Of a DNA stretch of 64,000 nt, positions 1 to 11,526 are shown piece by piece; within the stretch, counting starts at the first letter, position 1, and each line of letters begins with the position of its first letter. The notes below the pieces were generated by a model that did not search any database, had not been told where the DNA came from, and saw only the letters and a program-made list of their open reading frames with translations. The translations under genes and the position numbers were made by a program. The stretch is from Aralia elata (lineage: Eukaryota; Streptophyta; Magnoliopsida; Apiales; Araliaceae): NCBI GenBank assembly GCA_034770075.1, contig CM068379.1, forward strand, positions 22,567,506 through 22,631,505. The letters run 5' to 3'.

Positions 1-405
1 AGTTGGATTGAATTGCAGGGAGAGGTTCATGTTTTCTTGGCGGGGGATCAGAAGCATGAAATGACCGAACACATTTACATGAAGTTGGTGGAGTTAAGGG
101 AGGAGATTGTGAAATTGGGTTATGTGCCGGTTTGGGATGAGACATTAAATGAAGTGGAGAAAGGTGAAAAGGTGGAAGCGCTTTGGTATCATAGTGAGAA
201 GTTGGCACTGGCATTCGGGCTGGTGAGTGGGGCAGCACCAACGGGAAAGGCTTTGAGAATTGTGAAGAATTTGAGAATTTGTAGGGATTGTCACGAGGTT
301 TTCAAGTATGTAAGCCAAGTAGTGAAGAGGGAGATTATAGTAAGAGATGCTAACAGATATCATAAATTCTTGGATGGCAGTTGCAATTGTAGAGATTATT
401 GGTAA
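1..405 (+). CDS. PPR protein, C-terminal DYW domain (5' truncated by window edge)
   Basis: The frame is open from base 1 and ends at TAA 403-405, giving the last 134 codons. It starts with SWIE...GEVHVF, the E/E+-to-DYW transition of plant PLS-class pentatricopeptide repeat proteins. It then shows YHSEKLALAFGL, where the HSE is the H-x-E of the cytidine-deaminase-like DYW domain. Next come NLRICRDCH (C-x2-C) and a terminus ending in DYW. Proteins of this family edit C to U in chloroplast or mitochondrial transcripts, with the PPR array choosing the site. The array lies upstream of the window, so neither the target nor the organelle can be read. Zinc-binding and catalytic residues all look intact, so this end is probably functional. 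The first in-frame ATG is internal and is not the start. Confidence 0.93.
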   Translation, partial: SWIELQGEVHVFLAGDQKHEMTEHIYMKLVELREEIVKLGYVPVWDETLNEVEKGEKVEALWYHSEKLALAFGLVSGAAPTGKALRIVKNLRICRDCHEVFKYVSQVVKREIIVRDANRYHKFLDGSCNCRDYW

Positions 406-2039
406 TTTATGCAAGAGATAAATGCTCCACTAGTGCAGGGTAAGACACCACTAGATGTTGATGATTAATTGATTTTCTGGCTCTCTTTTTTCAGTCGTAT
501 ATGCTAATCCCCATCTCAACGGATGTATAATCCTCAAATCATTAATTTCTATAAAAATTTTCATTTGGCAATTGGCACACCTATTTGATTTGAGTTTTCA
601 GCCATTTACAGTGTCATTTATAATTTACAAGTTCCATCAACAATTTGACTTTTCGATATGCCCCTCTTAAAAGAACTTTGCTATTCCTCAAGTTAGAAGA
701 TGACTTTTCCAGATTAAAGTGGACAATTTGACTTGTTGACCTCCATCACCTAATGTTGAGGAACATGAAGAGGGTGATGATGTGAAGAACTTATTGTTGA
801 ATTATTATGCAATATAGCATTAGATAAGTATGTGAGGTGTCAAAAATTATCATTCAGGCAATACTACGTGTACTAGATGGTGTTTTTGTATTTATCTAAT
901 TGATCTATCTTGTTATTCAAAAAATTTAGGAATTCGTAAATTTTTAAAGAAAATTAGAAGTTCCTAAGTAGTGTACCGGTGCGTATCGCCCGAACCATCA
1001 CCGAAATTGAGTCCAAAAAAAGAAAAACACTTCCCCAATCTAAGGCCGCTACTGCTACTTTAAACCATGTTTCATATTGTTCATGTCAATTTCTCTCATT
1101 AATTGTTAATGATTAGCTAGGCCAGTAAGAGAAAGAGAGATCATTGAAATTACCTTTGTGGCTTTGTGATACCAGAACTTTTCATGCATTCAGTAGCAAT
1201 TTTCAGCATTTTATGAATGGCAAAAATAGTTATTTTGTAATCGAACTTGTCAAGTATGGAACTTAAGTACTACTGTGAGGAGAGCTTGACTATGGTGGAG
1301 AGTGTAGTTTCTTATGATGAAGCTGTTGTTGAATGTTAAGTCTTCAAAGTACTATACTGTAATGTACTTAAATAATAAATTCTCGATTTGCTTTTTCAAT
1401 TGAATAGACTTGGGGAAAACAGTGGTTATATTAATACTTCATCTAATTATTGTTAACATTACAACTCTTATTCAAAGGACAAAATAGCATGGATGGCTAA
1501 TATCTTTTGCCAGATGTATTTGTATCAGTGGAATGCACTTCCTGAATGAAGAAACATGAACTGTTTTTTAGAAAAATGGAGCAGCCTTTTCTGTGGTTTA
1601 AAGATCAAGTTGGAATCAAAGACGAGACAAAGAACAACCTTAGTATATGCAGGTAATTATTTGTCACTTACAACAGGTACTGCATACTTCTTCCGTTCCA
1701 AAATTAGATATGCATTTTGACTTCTTTTTTTATTTTTATCAATTTGCGAAATTCTATATTTGAAATCAAAATATGAAATTCTTAAATTTTAGTAAAAACA
1801 ATTATAATTGGTACAAACTAACCAAAAAGTATTGCAATTGTTTTTTTCAAAACTTACGGATTCATATTAATTTTGAATTGAAAATTATCTATCCCCCTCC
1901 ATATTCCATACTATCTAAAGTTTGTTGACTTTCCTTTGTAGGTTAGTGGCAAATTCTGTGTCTCATCTATCTTTGATTTCTCTAGACCTGTGAATCCCAG
2001 ATGGATGGGTTAAATTAATTTGGCTTTATATTATGCCTC
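406..2039. other. 3' flank and intergenic DNA, no gene seen
   Basis: This is AT-rich sequence after the PPR stop with no convincing coding frame. Near 1687 a short stretch resembles the end of a Stowaway-like MITE (cttcttccgttcc), but I cannot find the inverted partner, so it may be a truncated copy. Nothing else is recognised. Confidence 0.5.
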
Positions 2040-2800
2040 TTCAGCTAACAACCTTTCTATGGAGACTTGTCAACAATGGCTTACTTGTGCAAACAAACCT
2101 TTAAAGCAGAGGAATTCAGCTGGCTTCATGTTGTGCAGGCCACCCTAAGCAGAGAGAAACAACTTCGTACTTGTTTCTTTACAGCAATTTGGCTTACAAG
2201 TTGTGGAACGTTTTTGCTAAAATTTTGTAAAGAGGTTTCAATTGATTCTTTTCTTGAACTTTTCAACTCTTGGTGGGCTGGGATATCTTTAAAAGAGCAG
2301 TCAGGGGTATTGAAAGTGTTAAATTTTGCCCTGCATTTTATGGGAAATTTGGATGATTAGAAAGTGCTACCATTTTTTGAGAACTCTCCACACACACTGC
2401 AACAGATTATTATATTAAGAGCCATGTATATTGCGACAAGAATATGTTGACTCTTATTGGACACAATGACATAGTTTGTATATTAATACAAATATGGGTA
2501 ACTAATTGATGTGTCTAATTGTAACTTAATCGCAATATAAATCTTTTCTATTATAATAATTGCTAATATGGTTGGGGATATTTATACAAAGTTTTCTGGC
2601 TCTAGCAGTCCTATCCTGCAGACTTTGCACATTGCTCCTCCTAGTGGTTCTCCCAGCCCCAAGTAACATCAAGGCTCACTGTGATGGATCATGTGTTGTG
2701 ATGCAATTGCAGCCGGTGAAGGGCTAAGTAGAGATTCCAATGGTGCTGTTTTGCTGGCTTTCTTTTCTTTTTATAGGATAGGTTAGAGTTACTAGATATT
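2040..2800 (+). pseudogene. Decayed LINE (L1-type): post-RT region and RNase H start
   Basis: Broken frames reassemble a plant LINE ORF2 tail. At about 2150-2350 the frames read as the region that follows reverse transcriptase (…AYKLWNVF, then SFLELFNSWWAGISLKEQ). At about 2600-2790 a Pro/Ser linker (APPSGSPSP) leads into an RNase H-like start, with CDGS and then SRDSNGAVLLAFF in different frames. That motif resembles the 'RDSxGxxxxAF' opening of the RNase H domain appended to plant L1 elements. There are several stops and frame changes. I see no poly-A tail or target duplication, so the borders are approximate. The assignment rests on motif likeness only. Confidence 0.5.
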
Positions 2801-2942
2801 CATATTGCCCCAGTGAACCGTTTATTAATACTTGTATTCCAAAACGTGTACTCTTACATAGAGATATTCTAAATTTAGTATGTATTAAAATATTTCCTTC
2901 TTGTTCTGCATTTATTTGCACAAATATCAATATTCTAAGTTT

Positions 2943-3197
2943 CTAACTTAGTATTGGTTTAGTATTGGCCATTCAAAAATAACATTTGTATTAAATTTTC
3001 AAATTTTAAATTAACATGAATTGTTTTAATATTAATCAACACAATGATGAAATTTGTAAACTATTTAAGAAGTATTAGTTATTGTAAAATTTATTATTTC
3101 ATAATTTTTGATAAATCATCTCAATATTGAGTTAGAAAATATTTTAAGTTGATTTTTAAAAATCAATAATGATCTTATAATTTAGAACGAAAGTAAT
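2943..3197. repeat. MITE-like repeat, copy 1 (related to 21165-21485)
   Basis: This AT-rich segment shares a string of short blocks, in the same order and orientation, with 21165-21485. Shared blocks include attatttcataatttttgat, 'aatcatctcaat', 'aaaatcaataatgat' and a right end atttagaacg. In the other copy that end continues as gagggagta. It looks like a Stowaway-like or related MITE family. I cannot fix the left end. Confidence 0.45.
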
Positions 3198-3255
3198 AAC
3201 ATTTATAAGAAGTCGAGATCGTTGATGTACCTCCTCGCACCGATGGGAAATATCC

Positions 3256-3521
3256 AAAAAATGAGACTTTCATTTCGACAAAGTACCCAAGAGAATTAAA
3301 TGGTCCAACAATCTACAATAAGATTACTAAGGTTTGAGAGAATAACAAGTAATACAATATTTAAAATAGAAATATTGGAAAAGAAAATAAAAAAAAAAAA
3401 AAAATGAGACTTTCATTTCTACCCAAGAGAATTAAATGATCCAATGATCTACAATAAGATTACTATGGTTCGAGAGAATAACAAGTAATACAATATTTAA
3501 AATATAAATATTGGAAAGAAA
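3256..3521. repeat. Direct duplication of a ~120-bp segment
   Basis: A unit starting aaaaatgagactttcattt occurs at about 3258-3377 and again at about 3401-3521. Both copies share the blocks acccaagagaattaaatg, ctacaataagattact and agtaatacaatatttaaa. Copy 2 lacks about 11 bp after the first block, and a poly-A run separates the copies. No coding sense is visible. Confidence 0.8.
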
Positions 3522-3817
3522 CACAAACTGTAGACTATATTAGCAATAACATCAACAAATAAGAGTTGATTTGGAACTATTATTTTAGTACTAGAGAACA
3601 AAATTTGGAGAAAAAATGTTACACTTGGTACAAAATTTCGACCTTTCTCCTTCCGCACAAGCCTTCCTCGTCCGGCCCCCCCAAAAAAAGACCACCACAG
3701 AGAGAACATTTCGCTTGGTGCTCACTACATGACTGTCGTAACGTGATTGATGAAATATAATCATGAACTGCTTAAGAAGCAAAAACAAAACACCAAAAAC
3801 ATCTCACCTTGTTACAA

Positions 3818-4919
3818 TCATGTTGTTGGTTTCTTGCGAGCAAACCACTGTAGTGCTTTTGGTAGTTCATTTTCCTCGCTCATCGTCGTCCTCTTTTTTT
3901 AGAAGATTTTTCCTCTTCAATTTGTTTCTCCAAGTAAGGCCTCTTGGCTCTTTCAATGCCTTCCTGCCTCTTCTTTTTCCTCTTCAATTTGTTTCTCCAA
4001 GTAAGGCCTCTTGGCTCTTTCAATGCCTTCCTGCCTCTTCTTCAACTTCTTACTTGGTTAATTCTTGCCCTTCGTTTTCTTCTTCAAAGAAATACCCTTT
4101 GCAGCAGCAACAGCAGCTTCCGTTTCAGCTTCTCTCTCTCTCCTGTTTTGTTTGCTTCTCTTTCTTCTTTGTAGGCCTCACTGTACCAATCTTTGTGGGG
4201 TCCAGCATAACTGACTCAGGTGGAAGTTTGTCAAGAAGAGAACAGACTTCTTTCTCTCTCCGCTGTTTCAATGTCTCAAATGGATTTGCAACCCAAGAGT
4301 CAAAGTTGGGCTCTCCAGCTCCGGGAACGAGGATAGAAGACCAACCCATGGAGTGTGTTATGCCCAAAACATCTTCATATGGTCGAAACTATACATCTTG
4401 TATTTGGTAACCTTTTGCCATAGAGTGGCCCATATATCTACTATAATTGCGAGTTCCTTCAAAATCTCCCAAAATTTGCACAAAAGAGCCAGTTGCAACA
4501 GCAAGCAAACCTTTCTGACTGAAATTTAAGGTCCTGGCATGGCCAGGTACGTGATGGAGAACCTCAAATTTTCTCAAGTCCCAAATCTTTATCTTCTTAT
4601 CCATACCAGCTGTTGCCATAAGATGACTGTTCGGGTGAAATGCCAAAGCGGTGACAAGCCCATGATGACACAACATCTTGACAAGGGGAGCAGCACTGGT
4701 AGGCTTCCACATACTAACTGTACCACCAGAATGACCTGAAGCAACCACACCATTGAAGGGATTCACCTGCGTAACATCACATCTGCCTAGACCGGTTCGA
4801 TAATTACCTACCATCTCCCCGGTGGTAACATCCTGATATCGTAGCTGCCCAAATTTGTTCATGGATGCCAAGAGAAAGTGGTTCTTCAGAAATTGAAGCT
4901 TTAGCACTGGACCATGTTC
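3818..4919 (-). pseudogene. UTP7: Terminal exon of the UTP7-like gene: WD40 core plus Lys-rich tail
   Basis: The acceptor CAG (4922-4920) precedes GAA CAT GGT (E-H-G-P). An open stretch of about 170 residues covers WD repeats, including GGTVSMWKP and KIKIWDLRKFE. It stops at TAG 4391-4389, where the family usually has a hydrophobic residue before FRPYEDV. The same frame then continues for about 80 more codons (FRPYEDVLGITHSMGW, NPFETLKQRREKEV). A run of GA dinucleotides (QERER) shifts the frame to TGA at 4127. The true frame resumes two bases off with ETEAAVAAAKGISLKKK and meets TAA. The 67-bp duplication follows, then the family-like end (ENELPKAL…ARKKPTT) at TGA 3820-3818. Confidence 0.88.
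3912..4043. repeat. 67-bp tandem duplication inside UTP7 exon 8
   Basis: The unit beginning cctcttcaatttgtttctcc at 3912 is repeated at 3979 with essentially no difference. 67 is not a multiple of three, so the duplication alone shifts the frame of the Lys/Glu-rich tail (…RAKRPYLEKQIEEEK). The near identity of the copies says it is recent. Confidence 0.93.
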
Positions 4920-6196
4920 CTGAAGAAATTAAAGTAATTTAATATCTCTGGAGTCTGGACTAGGTGTAAACACTTCAGGAAAAAATAACAATATATATGA
5001 CAAAAGGCTCCATGTGTTTAGAAATTAGAGCACCTAAGTGTAAATGAAACGAGAATGAATCTTCACAGACCATAGTACTTTTAAGTATTAACAAGCTCAC
5101 TACAACTTAGAGATGGGTAAAGACATATTTCTCAATCCATTTATTCAGCATACTTGTGCAAATATCATAACACCTTGAAAAGTTATATATAGGATCACTA
5201 AAAGAGCCTCATCAAAATTAATGGACTTCAGCATCTTCTTAATCTGCCTTCATCTAGGCAAGATTATCATATTAAAAAAGATAGATGGTCAGCAACAACC
5301 CAATCGAGCATACGTGGTCCTTAAACGCCTTGATTCTTACACAGCTAGGGTCTCGCCATAAGCAAACTTTAAAATTCATGAATTTTTCACAAGTTTTAGA
5401 GCACAAGTAAATTGCTCTAGCTGTGGAAAAGATTGATTTCGGTTAAGAATATATAACACATATGTCAGTGAAGTTGCAAAGGCCTTATCCATACTTTAAG
5501 ACTGTCTGAAACCATGGGTAACTTAGACTCTGACAGGCCTGCAATGGTGTCCTTACTATAACAATAGGGAAAATGTGCCCCACTTGTCTGACAGCAATGA
5601 GATCCCATTACTAAGAACATGATAACCCAATAAAGAATTACTAGCATCAATTCATTTGAACATTTGGACAGGGTGAAGAGTTGGTTTCTGGAAAAAATAT
5701 AAAAAAATCAGTGAGTAAAATTTTATATATTAAGCTAGTCAACCCACAACTAGTTTGGTTCTAATTGAAATATTGAATAAATTGCAACTGCGCAAACATA
5801 GGTAGATCCAGACCAGTAAGGTCCTAATGCAATAAATAAAAAACTATAAATAATACAAAAGTAACTGCATATTTTGGCATGAATTATATATTTTGATGGA
5901 CCAAAATCCTAATAGCTATTCTTTACAATATTGTTGACCCAAAATTCTGCTAGCAATTCCTCTTACTATATAGTTCGCCGCATAAACATCAGGAATATCA
6001 ACAAATGTAACAGAGAGATATCAGGTGAATCTGTTTACATTGTAAAAGCTTCTACCTCGAGAATAGAAAATGAAGATGGACAACAATGAGATGAATACAT
6101 TTGTCAATTAAAGGAAATTATCCAACAAGCTATGATAAAGTTGTAAAATAGCCTCCATAAAGTTGCATACAAACTCCTTCACATGACTGTACTAAC
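4920..6196 (-). other. UTP7 intron 7, nothing recognised
   Basis: This intron lies between exons 7 and 8 with donor GTTAGT and a CAG acceptor. It is AT-rich. I see no gene or repeat with clear borders. Confidence 0.6.
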
Positions 6197-6289
6197 CTTC
6201 AGACAATGAAGTTCTGTGTCATCCCGGTTGTAAATATATGGATACCTGTCAAAACAAAATTCTTAGATATACCATTCAAGGAGGATCAG

Positions 6290-6772
6290 ACTGCTTTACT
6301 TGGTAGAGCTATTTATCATCATTAGAAGGATATAAAAAGTATAAAGATCTACTAGCACAGTTTCACAATTACAATGGTTGTAAGCTTAAAGCTCAGATTA
6401 TTGCTCTCTGTCTCTCTACTACTGTGTACAAGGTCTGGAACGAGAGAAATACGAGGACTATTGACAACACTAAGATGCCTGCAAGAATCCTAGCTAGAGA
6501 GATCATTGATCTAACCAAATGTAGATTACACTCTTCCACAAAATATCACAAACTTGTTTCCAAGGATTCTGCTTTTGCTACTTGGTTTACTTGGCATCTG
6601 TAAGGTTCTTCCTCAGCTATACAAGTTTCTTTATCTTACTTGTAATATAGCATGAACATCTTTATGATGTTCAGAATATAATCCTGGGGTAAGCCTCTTA
6701 GCCATTGTAATATGTTTCTTTCTTAATACATTTTAAATTTAGCAACCAAAAAAAAATAATAATAATAACATA
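6290..6772 (+). pseudogene. LINE 3' fragment in UTP7 intron 6
   Basis: A plus-strand frame of about 75 codons up to the TAA at about 6601-6603 reads LKAQIIALCLSTTVYKVWNERN, then ILAREIIDLTKCRL. This is the 'VYxIWxERN…' C-terminal block found after the reverse transcriptase in plant L1-type LINEs. About 130 bp of 3' UTR follow, and then an A-rich tail with (aat) units at 6748-6769, a usual LINE end. It is 5'-truncated and lies antisense to the host gene. I could not find a target duplication. Confidence 0.65.
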
Positions 6773-7031
6773 TGGATTTTAGTGCTAAGCAGAAAACGGA
6801 TGAACTGAATGCCAAAAAAGATTGGTTTGCTGTGATGACCTGATTAGCAGGAGAGTGACAAGCTGACACTTGATAAGACAGTTTCGTAGAGCAATCCATG
6901 TAACAATACCCACCACCAACTGACCAAAAGGGCAAATCACTATAAATGCTATACTGACAAAGTAGCTAACACCCTGAATTTCAGATTTAGCAACTGCTCA
7001 AACATAACCCCAACCCCCTCCTCAAAGAAAA

Positions 7032-7252
7032 CCACTCCTTCCCGTTCTATAATATAATTCAAAATTGATATAATTCATTTAAATTTTGAATACAATAAAT
7101 CTTGTATTTAGTAGTACTTTCTGTGTAGGTTATAAGTTTCATAACTGTATTGTCAAAAATTCAATGAAGTCATATCAATTTTGACTTTGAAAATATCTCA
7201 ATTTGACTCCAAAAAGTCATAATTAATATATTTTAGAATGGAGGGAGTATGT
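7032..7252. mobile_element. Stowaway-like MITE in UTP7 intron 6
   Basis: The left end actccttcccgttctataat and the right end attttagaatggagggagta are inverted copies with a few mismatches. They match the CTCCCTCC ends of Stowaway-like MITEs. The length is about 220 bp and it is AT-rich inside. Terminal TA duplications are plausible but not certain. Confidence 0.65.
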
Positions 7253-8774
7253 TTTTCCCCTTATACTCATGTTCCTTAACTTGTCAAAAAGAAAATACTC
7301 CTTTACCTTAAAAGGGAGAAGGATAAAACAAAAAAAGAGGATGTCAAACCAGACCAAAGCACAGCATGTAATGAAGATAAACAAAAAAACCCAAAGGAAG
7401 AAATAAAGATAAACAAAACAACACTAAGCCGCGGTAGCCTCAATGAGACACGCCTTGACTGCTGAGACGCAAGGCAATCACCTCTTCAAAGTTGTGCCCC
7501 GAATATTTAACCATTAGTTTTTAAATCTAAAATTCATATTCAGTTGAGGAAGAAAAAAAGATATGCACTTCAACTTAAATGATTAGTTAAGTTCTTGGCA
7601 TTTTCCAGCAAGTTTGCGCGATATGCTTTTGTTGCCTTTGCTGCTTCACAGATTCAAGGTCACTCTAGCATGCACTTAAGCATATATCATTTTGCTTTCT
7701 CCATTTTGATTTCCAGCATCTTGACTTTGAGCTAAAGTGGGCAGTAATTTGGCTGAAAATTTCAGGCTAGGACGTATTTGGCCAAAAAATAAATAGTTTA
7801 TACATTTTTCATTGTTAACTTTTTTACTTTTTTGTAAGCAAATGTGTATATATATAATTGTTCATAGTTTATACACAAGTTATGGGCTAATATATATCTG
7901 GTTGTTTATTTATTTGTATTCTTTCTTGATGGAATTTTTGGGTATTTAATTTTAATATTATTTGTTAACCTTGTTTAGAATTTTTGAATAATTACTCGAC
8001 ATATAATATACTCATATTTTTTTGAATTTTTTGAGCACGTGTTGCTCATTTCGATAAAACAGGCGCCTCGCCTTGCGCCTAGGCCTCGGGGAGATCTTTG
8101 CACCTCAGTGCGCCTCGAGCCTTTAATAACAATGGTAGAAAGTCTGACTATATTTTATCTCCCCTTACAGCCTTACCCTTCTCTCCTCTCTCTTCTACTC
8201 CAAAAAGGAGGGCTTGATCTTACGACTAAATTTTTTACCTCCAATTCATATTTTTTAACTTCTTATTAGTCATCTGTCCGTTATTCAATTTCCTCTCAAT
8301 ACTTGTATTCAGAAAGCTTAATTCCCTCAACGGTTAATGATTTCGTATAGTATGCTGTGCAGGAAAGGGTTAACACGAATTATTTGCGCCTAAGGCACAA
8401 GCCTGAGAAGTGTTTGCCGGATATTGTGATGTCCACTCTCCATTTTTCTTCATTGTTCCTTGACAAGTGGGCTGTGGAGTTCATTGTTTGCATTGTTTAA
8501 TGAGGCTTGGGTTTTCCGTTCTTCTCTTGAAAGTTTTTGCAGATAGTCAGAGGAAGGATGGTAAAATCTTATGGAGTTGTGCAGTATTTACCCTTTTGGG
8601 GGTAATTTGAAAGAGAGTAATGCAAAGAATATGATCTTAGATACATCTCTCTCTCTCTCAAAAACAATGGTATGGGGTAGGGTTTCTATTGGGCTTCTCT
8701 TTGGGCATTGGCGATGAGTCCTTTCAGGGTAGATATTGCAGATACATTTTACCATTGAAAGAATTAGGCCTTAC
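7253..8774. other. Rest of UTP7 intron 6
   Basis: No gene was recognised. At about 8058-8120 a GC-rich stretch (gcgcctcgccttgcgcc type) stands out of the AT-rich intron. It resembles a dispersed plant repeat, but its ends are not visible. Confidence 0.4.
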
Positions 8775-9467
8775 TTCTTTTGGGCAGCAGCAAAGAACAG
8801 TTCATTATGCAAGAACACAACATCACGAATTGTTTCTCGAACCTAGAAGAATTATGCATTAGTTTTTAAACTTCAATATTTCACTGAAACCCCAACTTAA
8901 ACCTCATCTGTTACAATGAAATAATTGAGAGACCGTAAAATATTGAGAGATTGCTCAACAAAGAGCCAGAAAAAATTAAAATATACATGCAGAGTGAAAT
9001 GACATCTTTAATTGTTTAAGATATAACACAACACAAACTTAAAACTACTGGAAGTCCAAGGTTCTATACTAGGTTTAATAAATCATTTCTGAAGGATTAT
9101 CTTTCAGTTGTGACACACCTGAAATTCTTTAATAACGCCCATATTTTTGACGTCTATGATCGCTAAATGGCCCTTGCGTCCTGCTAATGCCATGTACCGC
9201 CCACTTGACGTATAATCCAGAGTGTATGGACCAAGCTCTGCTTGTACAAGTAATATAAACTGATGTCAATAAAATAAGTAACGGCAAGATAGAAGAGAAT
9301 CATGATATGGTGCCAATAAACAAATTCATCAAAGAAAGATACTTGACAGCTTAGCATAGAAAATGCAGCAACATAATTATTCCAATATGCATCTGCAATG
9401 AGTGGACAATCAATTTGAGAAATTAAATGGAAACAGCAACTAAAATTTTGGTCCATTAAAAGCCACA

Positions 9468-9470
<3 letters not shown>

Positions 9471-9509
<39 letters not shown>
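9471..9509. repeat. (TA)n microsatellite
   Basis: About 19 uninterrupted TA units near the start of UTP7 intron 4. Confidence 0.98.
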
Positions 9510-9512
<3 letters not shown>

Positions 9513-9682
9513 ATCTGTTGTAGCAGAAAATAGCACTTCATATGATATGGTAGAACGTTTGATAGTTACAGCTATTGTTTGTGAACTGAGGACTTGTAGG
9601 AGGTGACTTTTGTTTATAAATGGGGGCTGAGGAAAGATTTATTAGACTGAGTGGGAAAGCCTAAGCTACTTCTTCATTAACT

Positions 9683-9717
9683 CCCCCCCCCCCCCCCAAC
9701 AAACAAACAAACAAAAA
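9683..9717. repeat. Poly-C run followed by (AAAC)n
   Basis: Fifteen C in a row, then aac(aaac) units and poly-A. Such a C-run is rare in this AT-rich setting and may vary in length between reads. Confidence 0.9.
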
Positions 9718-9814
9718 AAAAATCAATGCAATGTTGATGCATATACTAATGACTAGAACTACCTTAAAAAACATGTTCATCTTAAATATTGCTTGTCCTT
9801 ATCTAAAGTATATG

Positions 9815-11125
9815 GAAGAGAGCCATAGAGCATGGATTAAGAATAGGGACAGAAGTTTCAGAAAATAAATTTGGGTTTATTCCTGGAAGAACTACTATGT
9901 AGGCTATTTTCCTTATTAGACAGTTGATGAAAAGCGATCTAGAGAAGGCGTACGATAAGTTTCCTAGTAGGATCCTTTGGTGGGTTCTTGAGAAGAAAAA
10001 AGTACCTATAAAGTATGTAGATGTGATTAAGGACATGTATGAGGGTGCTACTATTAGTGTAAGGACTTGTGATGGCTAATCAAGTGATTTTCCAATCAGA
10101 ATAGAAGTTTACACCAAGGTTCGCAGTTAAGCTCATATCTTTTTGCTTTTTGTTATGGATGAGTTAACTAAAAACATCCAAGATAAGGTGTCATAGTGTA
10201 TGTTATCTGTGAATGAGTTGTGCTAATCGTTGAGAATAAGGAAGGCATTAATGCTAAGTTGGAGTAACGGAGAAGTACATTGGAATCTAAGGGGGTTAGA
10301 TTAAGTCGAAGTAAAACAGAATATATGGGGTGCGAGTTCACCAACGTAAGAAAAATAGAGGAAAGCTTCGTGAAAATGGCAAGACAGGAGGTACCCAAAA
10401 GGACGTCTTAAGATATTTGGGATCAATATTGCATATGAGGGGAGATATTGATGAGGATTATAAGCCACATGCTCAGCGCAGATTGGATGAAGTGGCATAG
10501 TGCATCAGGGGTGTTCTGCAAATGTAAACTTGCTGTCAAGTTAGAGGGAAAATTCTATAGGATGATGGTGGCGCCAGCAATGTTATATGGAGCTGAATGT
10601 TGGGTGACTAAGAACCAATATGAACATAAGAAGAGAGTGGCTGAAATCAGAATGTTAAGGTGGATGTATGCTCATACATGGATGGATAATATCACAACAC
10701 AGGTATTTTAAAGAAAGTTAGGTTAGTACCGATTAAGAAGAAAATGAGAGAACATAGGCTAAGATGATTTGGTCACATTTTATGGAGGCCTTTAAATGTT
10801 CCGACGAGAAGAGGAGTCTGCTATTAGGATGATATAAGGAGGGGGAGAGGTGACCAAAATTACTTGGGGAAGTTAGTACAAAGAGACTTGATAGAACGGA
10901 ATATAATGCGAGACTTGGCCTGTCGTAGGAATGAGTGGCGGAATAGTAGCTTTTATTTTTTGTATACCTGATTTCCTTCCTTTGTTTATTTTATTTTCCT
11001 TCTAGCCTTGTGTGTGTGTGTATATGTTCCTTATGTTCTTTCTACTGCTTTGTTGTCATATTGGATTCATTTGCAGCCTACCCTCACTAGTTTGGGATAG
11101 AAGTTATTGTTGAATTGAGTTGAGT
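9815..11125 (+). pseudogene. RTE-type non-LTR retrotransposon remnant (RT region and 3' end)
   Basis: Broken plus-strand frames give, in order, FGFIPGRTT, KAYDKFPSRILWWVLEKKKVP, VIKDMYEGATISVRT, VMDELTKNIQ and SKTEYMGCEF. They continue with FRYLGSILHMRGDIDEDY, WMKWHSASGVFC, PAMLYGAECWVTKN, EIRMLRWM and RWFGHI-type blocks. This order is that of the reverse transcriptase and C-terminal part of plant RTE-clade elements. The catalytic FADD block is lost. A 3' end with tttgggatagaagttattgttga is typical of the clade's TTG-rich tail. It lies in UTP7 intron 4, antisense to the gene. The 5' part is missing. Confidence 0.75.
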
Positions 11126-11518
11126 CTTTATCTAATGTATGGTCAACTTAACACTGGAAAAGAAAAAAGAGACGATCAATACAATACTAATTGATCTAGT
11201 GAAACTTCTGACACACGGAACCGTCTTTTACCAAATATAGCCACAATGAACCTCACATGGGTGTATAATAGAACTTGGGTGTGGGGAATGTCAGATGTAA
11301 GAAGCCTTACCACGGAACCTCGCATGGGTGCATTTACAAAGAGGTTTTTCTAGTATTTGAAAGCATAATCAAACATTCAAATAGTGCGCACTAGACCATC
11401 ACTAAAGACGACCTTCAAAAAAAATGTATAAAATAAACTTCAATTTGCATTAGCAGAGATAAAAATGGTGAAAATGAAGTTGCTTCCATGCCTCTCACTG
11501 TCTTTGTGCCTCTTAGAT
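11126..11518. other. Intron 4 filler
   Basis: No gene or bounded repeat was seen. The short phrase ggaacctcgcatgggtg occurs twice (about 11249 and 11316) with small differences, which suggests a small local duplication. Confidence 0.4.
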
Positions 11519-11526
11519 ATTGCAAC

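Noticed and set aside
3763..4410. Plus-strand open frame of 215 codons, Ser/Phe-rich
   Set aside because: It is the antisense of UTP7 exon 8. The minus-strand frames match a known family, and the plus frame has no family likeness.
4389..4907. A short stand-alone WD40 gene
   Set aside because: It is the upstream part of UTP7 exon 8. The frame resumes after the TAG with family sequence, and more exons lie upstream.
7430..8120. GC-rich phrases at both ends as one transposon
   Set aside because: The two phrases are not inverted copies of each other and no target duplication was found.
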